A stretch of DNA of 10,584 nt, from contig JAISPE010000254.1 in assembly GCA_031275145.1 (NCBI GenBank), forward strand, positions 1 through 10,584, written 5' to 3'. The notes beneath the pieces are model-generated. The model ran no database searches. It saw only the letters and a list, made by a program, of their open reading frames with translations, and was not told the DNA's origin. Positions 1-6,314 of the stretch are shown here, one piece after another. A program made the translations under genes and the position numbers. This DNA is from Prevotellaceae bacterium (GTDB lineage: Bacteria > Bacteroidota > Bacteroidia > Bacteroidales > UBA932). Each line of letters starts with the position of its first letter. The first letter of the stretch is position 1.

Positions 1-10
1 CATCAACTTA

Positions 11-127
11 ATGTTAAGCAAAGACGAAATACTGAAACGGACAGATAACGGACTGGATGTTTTCAGACATTATATTCCCTGCCAGTGGCGTGTGGGACGC
101 AACTTTCTGAATCCGCTGTACGAAGAT
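11..127 (+). pseudogene. 5' fragment of a primase-like (toprim/CHC2-type) mobile-element gene
   Basis: A reading frame opens at ATG 11 (it is also open back to the window edge) and runs to a TAA at 167-169. Its first 39 codons carry NGLDVFRHYIP, then QWRVGRN and FLNPLYED. From memory, this run resembles the N-terminus of Bacteroidetes plasmid, phage and conjugative-element primase-type proteins, where GLDVF..Y, RNFxNPxYxD and then an SCNIYFD-like stretch precede the zinc-binding or toprim part. The likeness stops after the Asp codon at 125-127; the remaining 13 codons read antisense through a secreted-protein fragment. The domains needed for priming are absent, so this is a remnant. It implies that a mobile element once occupied this site. 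Family assignment is from remembered homologues and rests on fewer than 40 residues. Confidence 0.5.
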
Positions 128-399
128 CTACTGGTAATAAGAATGGGTGGGGAAACATTACCATCGTAAGATTCCCATAACTCGCCGTTATTTTCGCTAC
201 ATTGCCATTTATATGTCCAACTGTATGAATCGTCGTAGAAATTAAAAGTTGGAGCGGATTTTGAAGTCAGGGCAATTTTGCTTCCATAGCATACAGTTTG
301 GTCGCCGCTTATTTCTCCTCCGTTCATCAAAATTGAACACTGTCCTAAGGCTATATAATTCCCTGCCACTAAAATGCACAAAGCCACAATTTTTGCCAT
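128..399 (-). pseudogene. 5' fragment of a secreted surface protein (Ig/PKD-like repeat type)
   Basis: The open frame on this strand starts at ATG 399 and ends at a TAA at 70-72 (109 codons), but only the first 90 or so look like one protein. Residues 1-20 are hydrophobic and resemble a Sec signal peptide (MAKIVALCILVAGNYIALGQ). Then come GGEISGDQTVCYGSKIALTS and, near residue 63, YKWQCSENNGELWE. Both are typical of Bacteroidetes cell-surface proteins with Ig- or PKD-like modules, where 'G.ISG.QTVCYG' is followed by 'Y.WQ.S.NG..W'. After SPPILITS the frame runs antisense through the primase-like fragment, so the protein is truncated inside its first module. Intact members are usually many hundreds of residues long and end in a secretion-sorting domain. 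I see no TAnnTTTG promoter in the 130 bp upstream (400-530), which hold no gene I can support. Confidence 0.5.
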
Positions 400-530
400 G
401 CAATTTTATGTTGATATTTTATATCACTGTCTGTTTATCAATAAATTCTAATTGCACATAGAAGTGTTTCAACTGCATATGGCAGGCTAATGTCTGAACC
501 GCTGATTTCTGTGATTATACTGCTTATACA

Positions 531-1612
531 TCACGCGGTCAGCTTTTGTGCTATATCAATTTCGTCAAATAGTTGAAAATTCAAAGCCAATACAGTCTCT
601 AAATCCTTATTGCATTTTCCATTAATATTATCGAAAAAACTTTTTACAGTTTGGTGAAAAATATCTGCAGAATCATAATATTTTGCATATAAAATTTGTT
701 TTTTAGTGAATTTCCATAGCCTTTCAATAATATTCAGGTTCGGAGAATAAGGCGGTAAAAACAATAATGTAATACCCGTTTCTTCCGCTTTTTTCATAAC
801 AGTTTTACAATGTTGATACCTGGCATTATCCGGGACTGAAACGATCGGTTTGGTGTATTTTTTTTCAGTTGAACAGGAAATTCCATAACCGTATCGGCAG
901 TAATATAAGTGGTATTGATAAGAGTAGTAACTTCTTTACTGACTGCATTTACCGCACCTAAAACATTAATCCGGTTTCTTCCATGGGAAGTTCTTAGAAA
1001 TGTCCTTACCCGAGACCGTACCATGCATACAAAAGCAGACAGGACAAAATGTGCCGCATCACAAAACAATAATTCAATCTCTTCATTTTATGCTTTGTCT
1101 ATAACAGGTTGCAACTTTTGTTCGAAAAACTGTTTCTGTTCTTCCGGATTTAATTTTCCGGGGATTGGACTAAGTTTACGGTATTTGAAACCGTGTCTGT
1201 GCATAAAGGCTCTTACCTGTGTCGGTTTTCTTTCTATTCCCGTCAAATCTTTAATTCTTTGTATTGCCTGTTTAACTGTACATACCGGACTGTTTTTGAA
1301 ATCTTCAATTATGCCGGTTTTACCGGTTTCCTGTTCACTGACTGAACCGTGATAACCGGTACTGTAAAGACCTTCAATGCCTTTTTCCCGATACATTTTT
1401 ATATAGTTGGTTACACTGTTGCGATGGATATCCAATATCCTGCATATCTCAACGTTACTGTAACCGTACGCCGATTTCAGATAGACAGTATGAAATCTTT
1501 TTTGAATTTTGGGACAGGGATATGCAAATCTTTCGTCATTTAGCACCCGAATTTCTGCTTCGGTGAGATTCATTTCTGTAAGCATCCTGCTTGTATTTTT
1601 TTCATTCTGCAA
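531..1612 (-). pseudogene. IS630-family DDE transposase, interrupted by a stop and a frameshift
   Basis: Three consecutive pieces on one strand together make a full-length IS630-type transposase of about 360 codons. The N-terminal piece (1612 to 1088) has a helix-turn-helix: YSNVEICRILDIHRNSVTNYIK. It ends at TAA 1088-1090, but the same frame continues at once with NEEIELLFCDAAHFV, which holds the first catalytic Asp. That frame runs to an A8 tract (858-865 on this strand). Beyond it the protein sense moves one frame, giving PIVSVPDNARYQ with the second Asp at 828-830. The last piece (797 to 531) has LLFLPPYSPNLNIIERLWK with the catalytic Glu. All three DDE residues are therefore present, but not in one open frame. 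The first start in frame is TTG 1612; ATG 1585 or 1573, just before the LTEAE sequence, is more likely. The in-frame stop makes this copy probably inactive even if the A8 tract allows slippage. Confidence 0.85.
531..1612 (-). mobile_element. Insertion sequence of the IS630 family, termini unresolved
   Basis: The interval marks the transposase part of the element; the true ends lie outside it. IS630 elements insert at TA and usually end within about 100 bp of the gene. I compared 400-530 with the reverse complement of 1613-1700 and found only weak, gapped likeness (for example the CATAT-containing stretches near 475 and 1640), so I do not place inverted repeats or a TA duplication. The element sits beside two truncated genes and a repeat-rich spacer, which fits a site that has taken several insertions. 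Confidence 0.6.
858..865 (-). other. A8 slippage tract inside the IS630 transposase
   Basis: On the minus strand the codons read CTG AAA AAA AAT. The upstream frame ends 24 codons later, while the frame carrying the DNARYQ catalytic motif begins directly after the tract. Reading nine A instead of eight (one inserted A in the transcript, or a -1 ribosomal slip) joins the two. Some IS630 elements are known to make transposase by slippage at A-rich tracts, so this may be a native feature, but a simple one-base deletion explains it equally well. The zero-frame heptamer is A AAA AAT, not the stronger A AAA AAG form. Confidence 0.45.
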
Positions 1613-1702
1613 AGATGCTTACTTTTTTTATTCCATTATATGTTGTGAATTTTGATATCTTATCCAAACTCTTCGAGGGGCTTAATTCCGCTTGAGAAAA
1701 AG

Positions 1703-1822
1703 CACAAAACTAAACCGCGCGAGGAATAAACGGTAAATGGCACACTCTTCGATAGGCGTAATGACGACCCATAGTGGATTGCTTCATCGCTATATCACAC
1801 AACTACACCGCGCTAGGAATAA
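1703..1822. repeat. Pair of imperfect 27-bp direct repeats flanking a dispersed-repeat fragment
   Basis: Copies at 1703-1729 and 1796-1822 are in the same orientation and differ at three of 27 positions. Both contain ACCGCGC followed after one base by AGGAATAA, and the spacing is 93 bp. Between them, 1741-1793 reads (on the minus strand) GATGAAGCAATCCAC, GGTCGTCATTACG. This resembles the 'GAAGCAATCC / CGTCATTGCGA' dispersed sequence seen in intergenic DNA of many bacteria. The whole span 1613-1841 between the transposase and the U32 gene has no ORF I can support. A target duplication is unlikely because the copies are long and diverged. Confidence 0.55.
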
Positions 1823-1841
1823 CAGAATTTTGTCAAAAAAC

Positions 1842-3080
1842 TCAGGTTAACAGGTAAACTTTGTCGCCCCGGCGTACTTTGTCGCAGACGGCGACAGAAC
1901 AGTATTCTCCTTTAACGGATTTGTCCACCGGTTTCAGTTCGACGCGGATTTCTTTTACGGTCAATTCCATAACGCCCGTAGTGGGTCCGATAATCAGCGC
2001 CTCGCCGTTAACGGCAAGTTCGCCCGATTCTATCAGGATTTCGGCGACAGAGATATTTGCAAAAAAGTTTGTCACCTTGCCGATGTATGTTTTCCGTTTA
2101 GTAGCCTTGTTTCCGTACTTGTCGCTCCATTCACCCAGGCGTTTGCCGAGATAGTATCCGTCCCAGAATCCGCGATTGAACACTGTTGACAAAGATTCTT
2201 TCCACGCAGCCGTCTTTTCGGGAGTATAACTGCCCGACACAATGGCTTCGGCAGCCTGCGAATAGCAGCGGGTAACGGTTTTCACGTACTCGGCAGACCG
2301 CGCCCGACCCTCGATTTTGAATACGCGCACGCCGGCTTCAATCATCCTGTCCATGAAATCTATCGTACACAAGTCTTTCGGGGACATAATGTATTGATTG
2401 TCCACTTCCAGCTCGCGCCCTGTCTCTTTATCTGTGACGATATACGAGCGGCGGCATACCTGATAGCAACTGCCTCTGTTTGCCGACGCATTATATTCGT
2501 GCAGACTGAGATAGCATTTTCCCGAAACCGCCATGCACAGAGCGCCGTGAGCGAACATTTCCAGCCGGATAAGATTCTTTCCCGGACCGCACAGTTTATG
2601 CGCGACAATCTGTCCGTAGATATGTTTCACCTGTTCCAGATTCAGTTCCCTTGCCAGCACCGCCACATCGGCATACTGCGAGTAAAACCGTAACGATTCG
2701 AAGTTAGTGATGTTTATCTGTGTCGACAGGTGAATTTCGATGCCCCGCGCCGAAGCGTACATTATTGTTGCGGGGTCTGACGCGATAACGGCCGAAATAC
2801 CGGCGTCTCCGGCAGCGTCGATGATTTCGCGCATTGCCGGCATATCGCTGTCGAACATAACGGTGTTCACTGTAAGATATGTTTTTACGGATTTTTCGCC
2901 GCACCGTTCCGCTATTTCGTGCAAATCGTCTGTCGTGAAATTATTTGCCGAACGCGCCCTCATATTCAGATTGCCTGCGCCGAAATAAACCGAGTCGGCG
3001 CCGCCCTGAATGGCAGCAGCCAGACACTCGAAATTTCCCGCCGGCGACATAATTTCGATCTCTTTTCGCTGTAATATCAT
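1842..3080 (-). CDS. U32-family protein (TrhP/RlhA-like RNA hydroxylation enzyme)
   Basis: A 412-residue cytoplasmic protein of the peptidase U32 family. Despite the name, the characterised relatives TrhP (YegQ, tRNA 5-hydroxyuridine at the wobble base) and RlhA (YdcP, 23S rRNA hydroxycytidine) modify RNA with the help of prephenate-derived metabolism and an Fe-S cluster. The N-terminus shows EIMSPAGN, then GADSVYFGAG (27-36) and the family signature EMFAHGALCMAVSGKCYLS at 174-192. Candidate Fe-S ligands are C182, C189, C205 and C209 (GSCYQVCRR). FKIEGRARSAEYV follows at 254-266, then a small beta-rich C-terminal part. Size is closer to TrhP (about 450) than to RlhA (about 650), but the exact substrate is not decided here. 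I chose ATG 3080: GAGAGG lies just upstream, and the longer frame from TTG 3140 would start inside a promoter box. It lies 144 bp downstream of the small membrane-protein gene and may have its own promoter. Confidence 0.85.
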   Translation of the reverse strand: MILQRKEIEIMSPAGNFECLAAAIQGGADSVYFGAGNLNMRARSANNFTTDDLHEIAERCGEKSVKTYLTVNTVMFDSDMPAMREIIDAAGDAGISAVIASDPATIMYASARGIEIHLSTQINITNFESLRFYSQYADVAVLARELNLEQVKHIYGQIVAHKLCGPGKNLIRLEMFAHGALCMAVSGKCYLSLHEYNASANRGSCYQVCRRSYIVTDKETGRELEVDNQYIMSPKDLCTIDFMDRMIEAGVRVFKIEGRARSAEYVKTVTRCYSQAAEAIVSGSYTPEKTAAWKESLSTVFNRGFWDGYYLGKRLGEWSDKYGNKATKRKTYIGKVTNFFANISVAEILIESGELAVNGEALIIGPTTGVMELTVKEIRVELKPVDKSVKGEYCSVAVCDKVRRGDKVYLLT

Positions 3081-3137
3081 GTTATTAACCTCTCTGTATT
3101 CCAATTTCCCTTCTGAATCATCAAATAAAATATTCCG

Positions 3138-3145
3138 CAAAAGTA
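3138..3145 (-). promoter_or_regulatory. Putative -7 box (TACTTTTG) for the U32 gene
   Basis: The minus strand reads TACTTTTG, an exact match to the Bacteroidetes TAnnTTTG element, about 58 nt before ATG 3080. No clear TTG/TTTG -33 element lies at the usual distance upstream; that position is occupied by the 7-bp repeat array. The box overlaps the TTG of the longer possible reading frame, which supports the shorter start. Reading through from the upstream gene is also possible. Confidence 0.4.
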
Positions 3146-3156
3146 AGCGTTTTTTA

Positions 3157-3225
3157 GTGATGAGTGATGAATTATGAGTTATGAGCGGTGATTACATCCT
3201 GCGTTAGCCACTCATCACTCATAAC
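3157..3225. repeat. 7-bp repeat array with inverted copies (hairpin)
   Basis: Four tandem 7-mers, GTGATGA, GTGATGA, ATTATGA, GTTATGA, run from 3157 to 3184. Two more copies in inverted orientation follow at 3212-3225 (TCATCAC, TCATAAC). The arms 3172-3185 and 3211-3224 pair at 13 of 14 positions around a 25-nt loop. The array begins directly at the TAG of the upstream gene (3225-3227). No T-run follows the stem on either strand, so it is not a standard terminator. Similar 'ATGAGTGATGAGTTATGA' strings are, from memory, common in Bacteroidales spacers. Confidence 0.7.
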
Positions 3226-3743
3226 TAAAAAAACATTTTTCTTGCTTCGGCTTTAATTTCTTTTATTGTTTCGGACACAGGCGATTCACCGTCTTCCATA
3301 AGCTTGTCTAAAATCTGTTTAGCCAGCTCTATCGAAGCGGTATCAGGGTTGGAGTGTTTCGCGACGTCGTTGACGAACATGACAACCCGTTCTTTCGTTT
3401 CTTTCACGCGCGCCCATACTTTGTCGCTGACATACAGTTGTTGAGATATATTATGTTCGTATTCCAGACGTATTTGCTGCAATATCGCCAAATGAAGGTC
3501 GGAATTTGTCATCGCCTGACTTTTTAACTTCAATAATAAAGTATCCGGAGATATTCTTTCCAGAAACAGTATCAGTCTTTCGTATGCCTGTAGCCTCATC
3601 GGAACGGTAAGCGTCTTCGACGATTTTAATAGTTCGATATTTCTGCGCCTTTCGGCGGCCAGCAATATCCGGTTAAGGGTCAAATACATGGAAGCCAGTA
3701 ACAGGATTCCGAACGCAATAATTATAATAACAGTATCATCCAT
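3225..3743 (-). CDS. Conserved Bacteroidetes membrane-anchored protein, function unknown
   Basis: A 172-residue protein with one N-terminal transmembrane helix (about residues 4-24, IIIIAFGILLLASMYLTL) and a basic stretch RRRNIELL after it, so the rest is probably cytoplasmic. The soluble part is helical and charged. It contains PMRLQAYERLILFLERISP (48-66) and EYEHNISQQLYVSDKVW (93-109). This pairing of 'LRLQAYERL.LFLERI.P' with 'E.EHN.SQQ.Y..D..W' is the hallmark of a small family found across Bacteroidetes, which I believe is catalogued as DUF7935 (from memory). No function is known to me. ATG 3743 is the first start after a palindromic promoter box and is preceded by a very short leader. 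The gene is divergent from mltG and upstream of the U32 gene in the same direction. Confidence 0.75.
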   Translation of the reverse strand: MDDTVIIIIAFGILLLASMYLTLNRILLAAERRRNIELLKSSKTLTVPMRLQAYERLILFLERISPDTLLLKLKSQAMTNSDLHLAILQQIRLEYEHNISQQLYVSDKVWARVKETKERVVMFVNDVAKHSNPDTASIELAKQILDKLMEDGESPVSETIKEIKAEARKMFF

Positions 3744-3759
3744 AACATGTAATTTTAAA

Positions 3760-3776
3760 CAAAATTACTAATTTTG
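3760..3776. promoter_or_regulatory. Palindromic divergent promoter boxes
   Basis: The sequence CAAAATTACTAATTTTG is a perfect palindrome around one central base. It contains TAATTTTG on the plus strand (3769-3776) and the same word on the minus strand (3767-3760), both exact matches to the Bacteroidetes -7 element. The plus box lies about 44 nt before mltG; the minus box lies about 17 nt before the small membrane-protein gene, leaving a leader of roughly 10 nt. On the minus strand a TTG lies about 22 nt upstream of the box; no good -33 word is seen for the plus direction. The two boxes are adjacent, so polymerase binding in one direction should exclude the other. Confidence 0.6.
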
Positions 3777-3819
3777 TCCGATAAAAGAACAACAGTATGT
3801 TGGTATCAAGGTTGGAAAT

Positions 3820-4854
3820 ATGATAAAAAGAAGAAAAAATTATGTGACCGTATATATCGTAACAATTTATATTATAATATTTTCTGTTTTCGCAGGATAC
3901 AGGATATTTTTTTTAGAAACAATTGATGCGAATGAAAAAACAGGGCTCTATATTCCCTCAAATCCCTCCCTCGACCAGGTCGTGGATTCGCTTTTATCTG
4001 CAAAAATCATAAAAAGTCCGGAAAAATTTTTAAAACATATAAGTCTGAGCAAGTACTCGTCGTTCAAGGGCGGATATTATGCCGTACCCAAAAACATAAC
4101 TTATAGAAATCTGGTGAAAATGTTATGTTTCGGACAGCAGTCGCCCGTAAATATAGTAATATCCGGGACTGTCCGTACAAAAAACAGGCTGGCAGGCATA
4201 CTTGCAAAACAGATAGAAGCCGATTCGGTATCCCTGCTGAATGCCTTAAACGATTCGCTGTTCCTGAAAGAACTGGATTTCACGCCGAATAACAGCATTC
4301 TGCTTTTTATGCCCAATACTTATAATGTTTACTGGAACAGGGAGGTGAAACAGCTGTTCAAAGATATGAAAAAGGAATACGACAAATATTGGACTTCAGA
4401 CAGATGCGATAAGTTAAAGCTCTCGGGACTGACCAAAGTGGAAGCAATGATTCTGGCTTCGATCATTATGGAAGAATCGTCGAAATACGATGAATTGCCT
4501 GGCATTGCCGGCGTGTATATCAACAGACTGCATAAAGGGATGCCTCTACAGGCCGATCCAACTGTTAAATATGCTGTTAACGATTTTTCTTTGAGGCGGG
4601 TACTGATAGCGCATACGAAATTCGATTCGCCTTATAATACATATATATACAAGGGATTGCCGCCGGGTCCGATATGTATTCCGGAACGGAGGGCGGTTGA
4701 TGCCGTTCTGAATTATGAGAAGCATGATTATCTGTATTTTTGCGCAAAAGACGATTTTTCGGGGTATCATGTTTTTGCAAAGACTTTACAGCAGCATAAT
4801 CAGAATGCCAGCGCATACCGTAATGCTTTAAACCGCAGAAAAATTTTTCAGTAA
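3820..4854 (+). CDS. mltG: Endolytic murein transglycosylase MltG
   Basis: A 344-residue MltG/YceG-family lytic transglycosylase, which cuts nascent peptidoglycan strands inside the glycan chain at the inner membrane and influences strand length. A basic N-terminus (KRRKN) precedes one transmembrane helix (about 9-30), so the rest is periplasmic. A LysM-like region follows (about 42-105: YIPSNPSLDQVVDSL, FKGGYYAVP). The catalytic domain has ILASIIMEES (211-220), IAGVYINRL (229-237), GMPLQADPTVKYA (240-252) and SPYNTYIYKGLPPGPI (270-285). From a remembered alignment with E. coli MltG, the catalytic Glu218 corresponds to E219; the first Glu of the usual ExE is Met217. Length matches the family. 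ATG 3820 follows a GG-containing leader and the divergent promoter box. The lipid-kinase gene starts 33 nt after the stop and is probably co-transcribed. Confidence 0.92.
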   Translation: MIKRRKNYVTVYIVTIYIIIFSVFAGYRIFFLETIDANEKTGLYIPSNPSLDQVVDSLLSAKIIKSPEKFLKHISLSKYSSFKGGYYAVPKNITYRNLVKMLCFGQQSPVNIVISGTVRTKNRLAGILAKQIEADSVSLLNALNDSLFLKELDFTPNNSILLFMPNTYNVYWNREVKQLFKDMKKEYDKYWTSDRCDKLKLSGLTKVEAMILASIIMEESSKYDELPGIAGVYINRLHKGMPLQADPTVKYAVNDFSLRRVLIAHTKFDSPYNTYIYKGLPPGPICIPERRAVDAVLNYEKHDYLYFCAKDDFSGYHVFAKTLQQHNQNASAYRNALNRRKIFQ

Positions 4855-4887
4855 TGAAAATACGAACAGTTTAATTTATGAAATAAA

Positions 4888-5874
4888 ATGGAAAAGACAT
4901 CCTGGATGGTGATAGTGAATCCCAAGGCAGGTTTGGGATATGGATTGAGAGACTGGCCTGCGATATCCAACCAGCTTAATAAAAGCGGAGTAGAGTTTAC
5001 ATGCGTGTTTACCGAGAAGAAATATCACGCGGTGGAACTCGCAGTAAAGGCAGTTAATGACGGTTACAGAAAAATCGTTGCTATCGGGGGCGACGGTACT
5101 GTTAATGAAATAGTCAATGGAATTTTTATCCAGAAAAAAGTTCCTACAACGGATATTTTCCTGGCCGTCATTCCGGTAGGTACGGGAAATGACTGGGTCA
5201 GAATGTACGGCATTCCAAGATATTACAGCGAAGCAGTCAAGGCAATTGTCGAATGTCGCACTGTTTGTCAGGATGTAGGCATCATAACTTATAACGAAAC
5301 GCTGATAACCCATAAACGCTACATGGCAAATGTCGCCGGTATTGGCTTCGACGCCATCGCCAACAGATATTTTAACAGGATGAAGGACGAAGGACGGAAA
5401 GGCAGAGGACTGTATATTATCGGAGTACTCAAGGCTTTGTTGAAATATAAAAGTAAACGGTTCAAAATAACGGTTGACGGCAAGCTATTCTTTGACGATT
5501 ATATGTTTAACGCCTCAATCGGAATCGGGCCGTACAACGGAGGCGGTATGAAACCCATGCCTGCCGCCATTTTCGACGACGGTTTGCTCGATATCACAAT
5601 AGTGAAAAAAATAAACAAACTCTGGGTAATGAAAAGTTTCCGTAAACTGTATAACGGCAAAATATACACGCATCCCAAAGTGCTGGCCTCCCAGGGGAAA
5701 CATATCGAGATAGAATCGTTCCCTCCGTCGCCAATAGAAATCGACGGAGAAGCTCTGGGCTTTTCACCGTTTATCTTCGACGTCGTTCCCTGCTCGATAA
5801 CTGTTGTTGTGAGTAAAAAATTTATTGCCAATCTGGATCAGGATTGTCAGGATGAAAGGATGAAAAATAAATAA
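4888..5874 (+). CDS. Diacylglycerol kinase-family lipid kinase (DagK/YegS type)
   Basis: A 328-residue soluble or membrane-associated lipid kinase. Family members phosphorylate diacylglycerol or related lipids with ATP and feed phospholipid recycling; the substrate cannot be read from the sequence. Visible motifs are IVNPKAG (9-15), AIGGDGTVNEIVNG (65-78, the nucleotide-binding GGDGT), PVGTGNDW (96-103), ANVAGIGFDA (147-156), GGGMKPMP (218-225), FDDGLLD (229-235) and EIDGE (284-288), which together cover both lobes of the fold. Family members normally end near the VVVSKK here (306-311). The last 17 residues are encoded partly by a GGAT repeat tract and have low-complexity, charged composition, so the C-terminus appears extended by a repeat. 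It follows mltG by 33 nt without a visible promoter and converges on the kinase operon. Confidence 0.88.
   Translation: MEKTSWMVIVNPKAGLGYGLRDWPAISNQLNKSGVEFTCVFTEKKYHAVELAVKAVNDGYRKIVAIGGDGTVNEIVNGIFIQKKVPTTDIFLAVIPVGTGNDWVRMYGIPRYYSEAVKAIVECRTVCQDVGIITYNETLITHKRYMANVAGIGFDAIANRYFNRMKDEGRKGRGLYIIGVLKALLKYKSKRFKITVDGKLFFDDYMFNASIGIGPYNGGGMKPMPAAIFDDGLLDITIVKKINKLWVMKSFRKLYNGKIYTHPKVLASQGKHIEIESFPPSPIEIDGEALGFSPFIFDVVPCSITVVVSKKFIANLDQDCQDERMKNK
5832..5862 (+). repeat. GGAT-type short repeat at the 3' end of the lipid kinase gene
   Basis: Four related 6-mers, CTGGAT (5832), CAGGAT (5839), CAGGAT (5848) and AAGGAT (5856), are spaced 7-9 bp apart and end in an A-rich run. From memory, strings of this type (CAGGATnnCAGGATnnAAGGAT) are frequent in Bacteroidetes spacers. 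Here the repeat is inside the reading frame and supplies most of the final residues of the lipid kinase (LDQDCQDERMKNK). Confidence 0.5.
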
Positions 5875-6042
5875 GATGTTCAAATGCGGTACAAAACGGT
5901 TATTTACAATGACGCTTTTTGCAATGTCCTTACAACAAGCTTTTACCCGCCTCATCGTCATTGCGAACCCATGCCGTAAGCTTCCGCATCCCTTAGTAGA
6001 GTCGTCCCTGCGGGCCCTGCGGGACTTGTCGTGCGCGATCAA

Positions 6043-6128
6043 AAAAATCCCGTAGGGATGACATGTCGGTCTTCGTTTAAGCTGTTGAAAATCTTCCGAT
6101 ACCGACATGTCATCCCTACGGGATTTTT
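6043..6128. repeat. 28-bp perfect inverted repeat with a 30-nt loop
   Basis: The arms 6043-6070 and 6101-6128 are exact reverse complements. Each includes ATCCCGTAGGGATGAC and ACATGTCGGT or its complement, and ends outward in an A/T run. With a two-base A-run indel the pairing extends by about three more bases on each side. The 30-nt loop is AT-richer and unrelated. A transcript from either strand would form a stable hairpin followed by a U-rich stretch (TTTTTGA on plus; A-run complement TTTTTTTGATC on minus), so it could end both convergent transcription units. It could equally be a non-autonomous MITE-like element; I see no flanking target duplication. Confidence 0.8.
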
Positions 6129-6284
6129 GATTACGGAATTTGAATGAAAAAATATTTTAACAACCTCACATTTTTGACACCCCACCCGCAGGGACGATAT
6201 TTCATTAACCGTACCCATAATTGATACCTTTTATTTATTGAAGACTTATATGTTTCCCGCTGTGTGCGGCGCTCGTTCCCAAAC

Positions 6285-6301
6285 GCGGGAATGTTTCCCG
6301 C
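6285..6301. terminator. Short GC-rich hairpin just past the kinase stop codon
   Basis: GCGGGAA (6285-6291) and TTCCCGC (6295-6301) pair perfectly around TGT, 14 nt downstream of the kinase gene's TAA on the minus strand. Only three T follow the stem on that strand, so it is at best a weak intrinsic terminator. It overlaps one copy of the TGTTTCCCGC direct repeat, so it may be only repeat sequence. Confidence 0.35.
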
Positions 6302-6314
6302 AGTGCAGCGCGTA

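Larger units (their letters stand above)
5875..6314. other. Gene-free convergent spacer filled with dispersed repeats
   Basis: No reading frame here looks like a protein. From left to right it holds: CGTCATTGCGAAC near 5955, like a widespread intergenic repeat; two tandem copies of CCCTGCGGG at 6006-6023; the long inverted repeat at 6043-6128; CCCGCAGGGACGATAT followed by CATTAACCGTA near 6185-6215, like another Bacteroidetes dispersed repeat; and TGTTTCCCGC at 6251 and again at 6292 (41 bp apart), with CGTTCCCAAAC between them. The spacer lies between the 3' ends of two convergent transcription units, a place where such elements do little harm. Confidence 0.6.

Noticed and set aside
909..1352. 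A 147-codon plus-strand open frame opposite the transposase
   Set aside because: It is antisense to well-supported transposase motifs and shows no recognisable domain; it is a shadow of the coding strand.
400..1700. Terminal inverted repeats of the IS630 element
   Set aside because: Only weak gapped likeness was found by eye between the two flanks, not enough to fix the ends or a TA duplication.
1703..1822. A CRISPR array
   Set aside because: There are only two imperfect copies, with a 66-bp gap made of dispersed-repeat sequence and no cas gene nearby.
3081..3140. A 20-codon N-terminal extension of the U32 protein starting at TTG 3140
   Set aside because: The TTG lies inside the TACTTTTG promoter box, the extension has no family likeness, and ATG 3080 has a GAGAGG ribosome-binding sequence and begins where homologues begin.
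5764..6108. A 114-codon minus-strand frame in the convergent spacer
   Set aside because: It runs through dispersed repeats and antisense to the lipid kinase end, and has no domain likeness.
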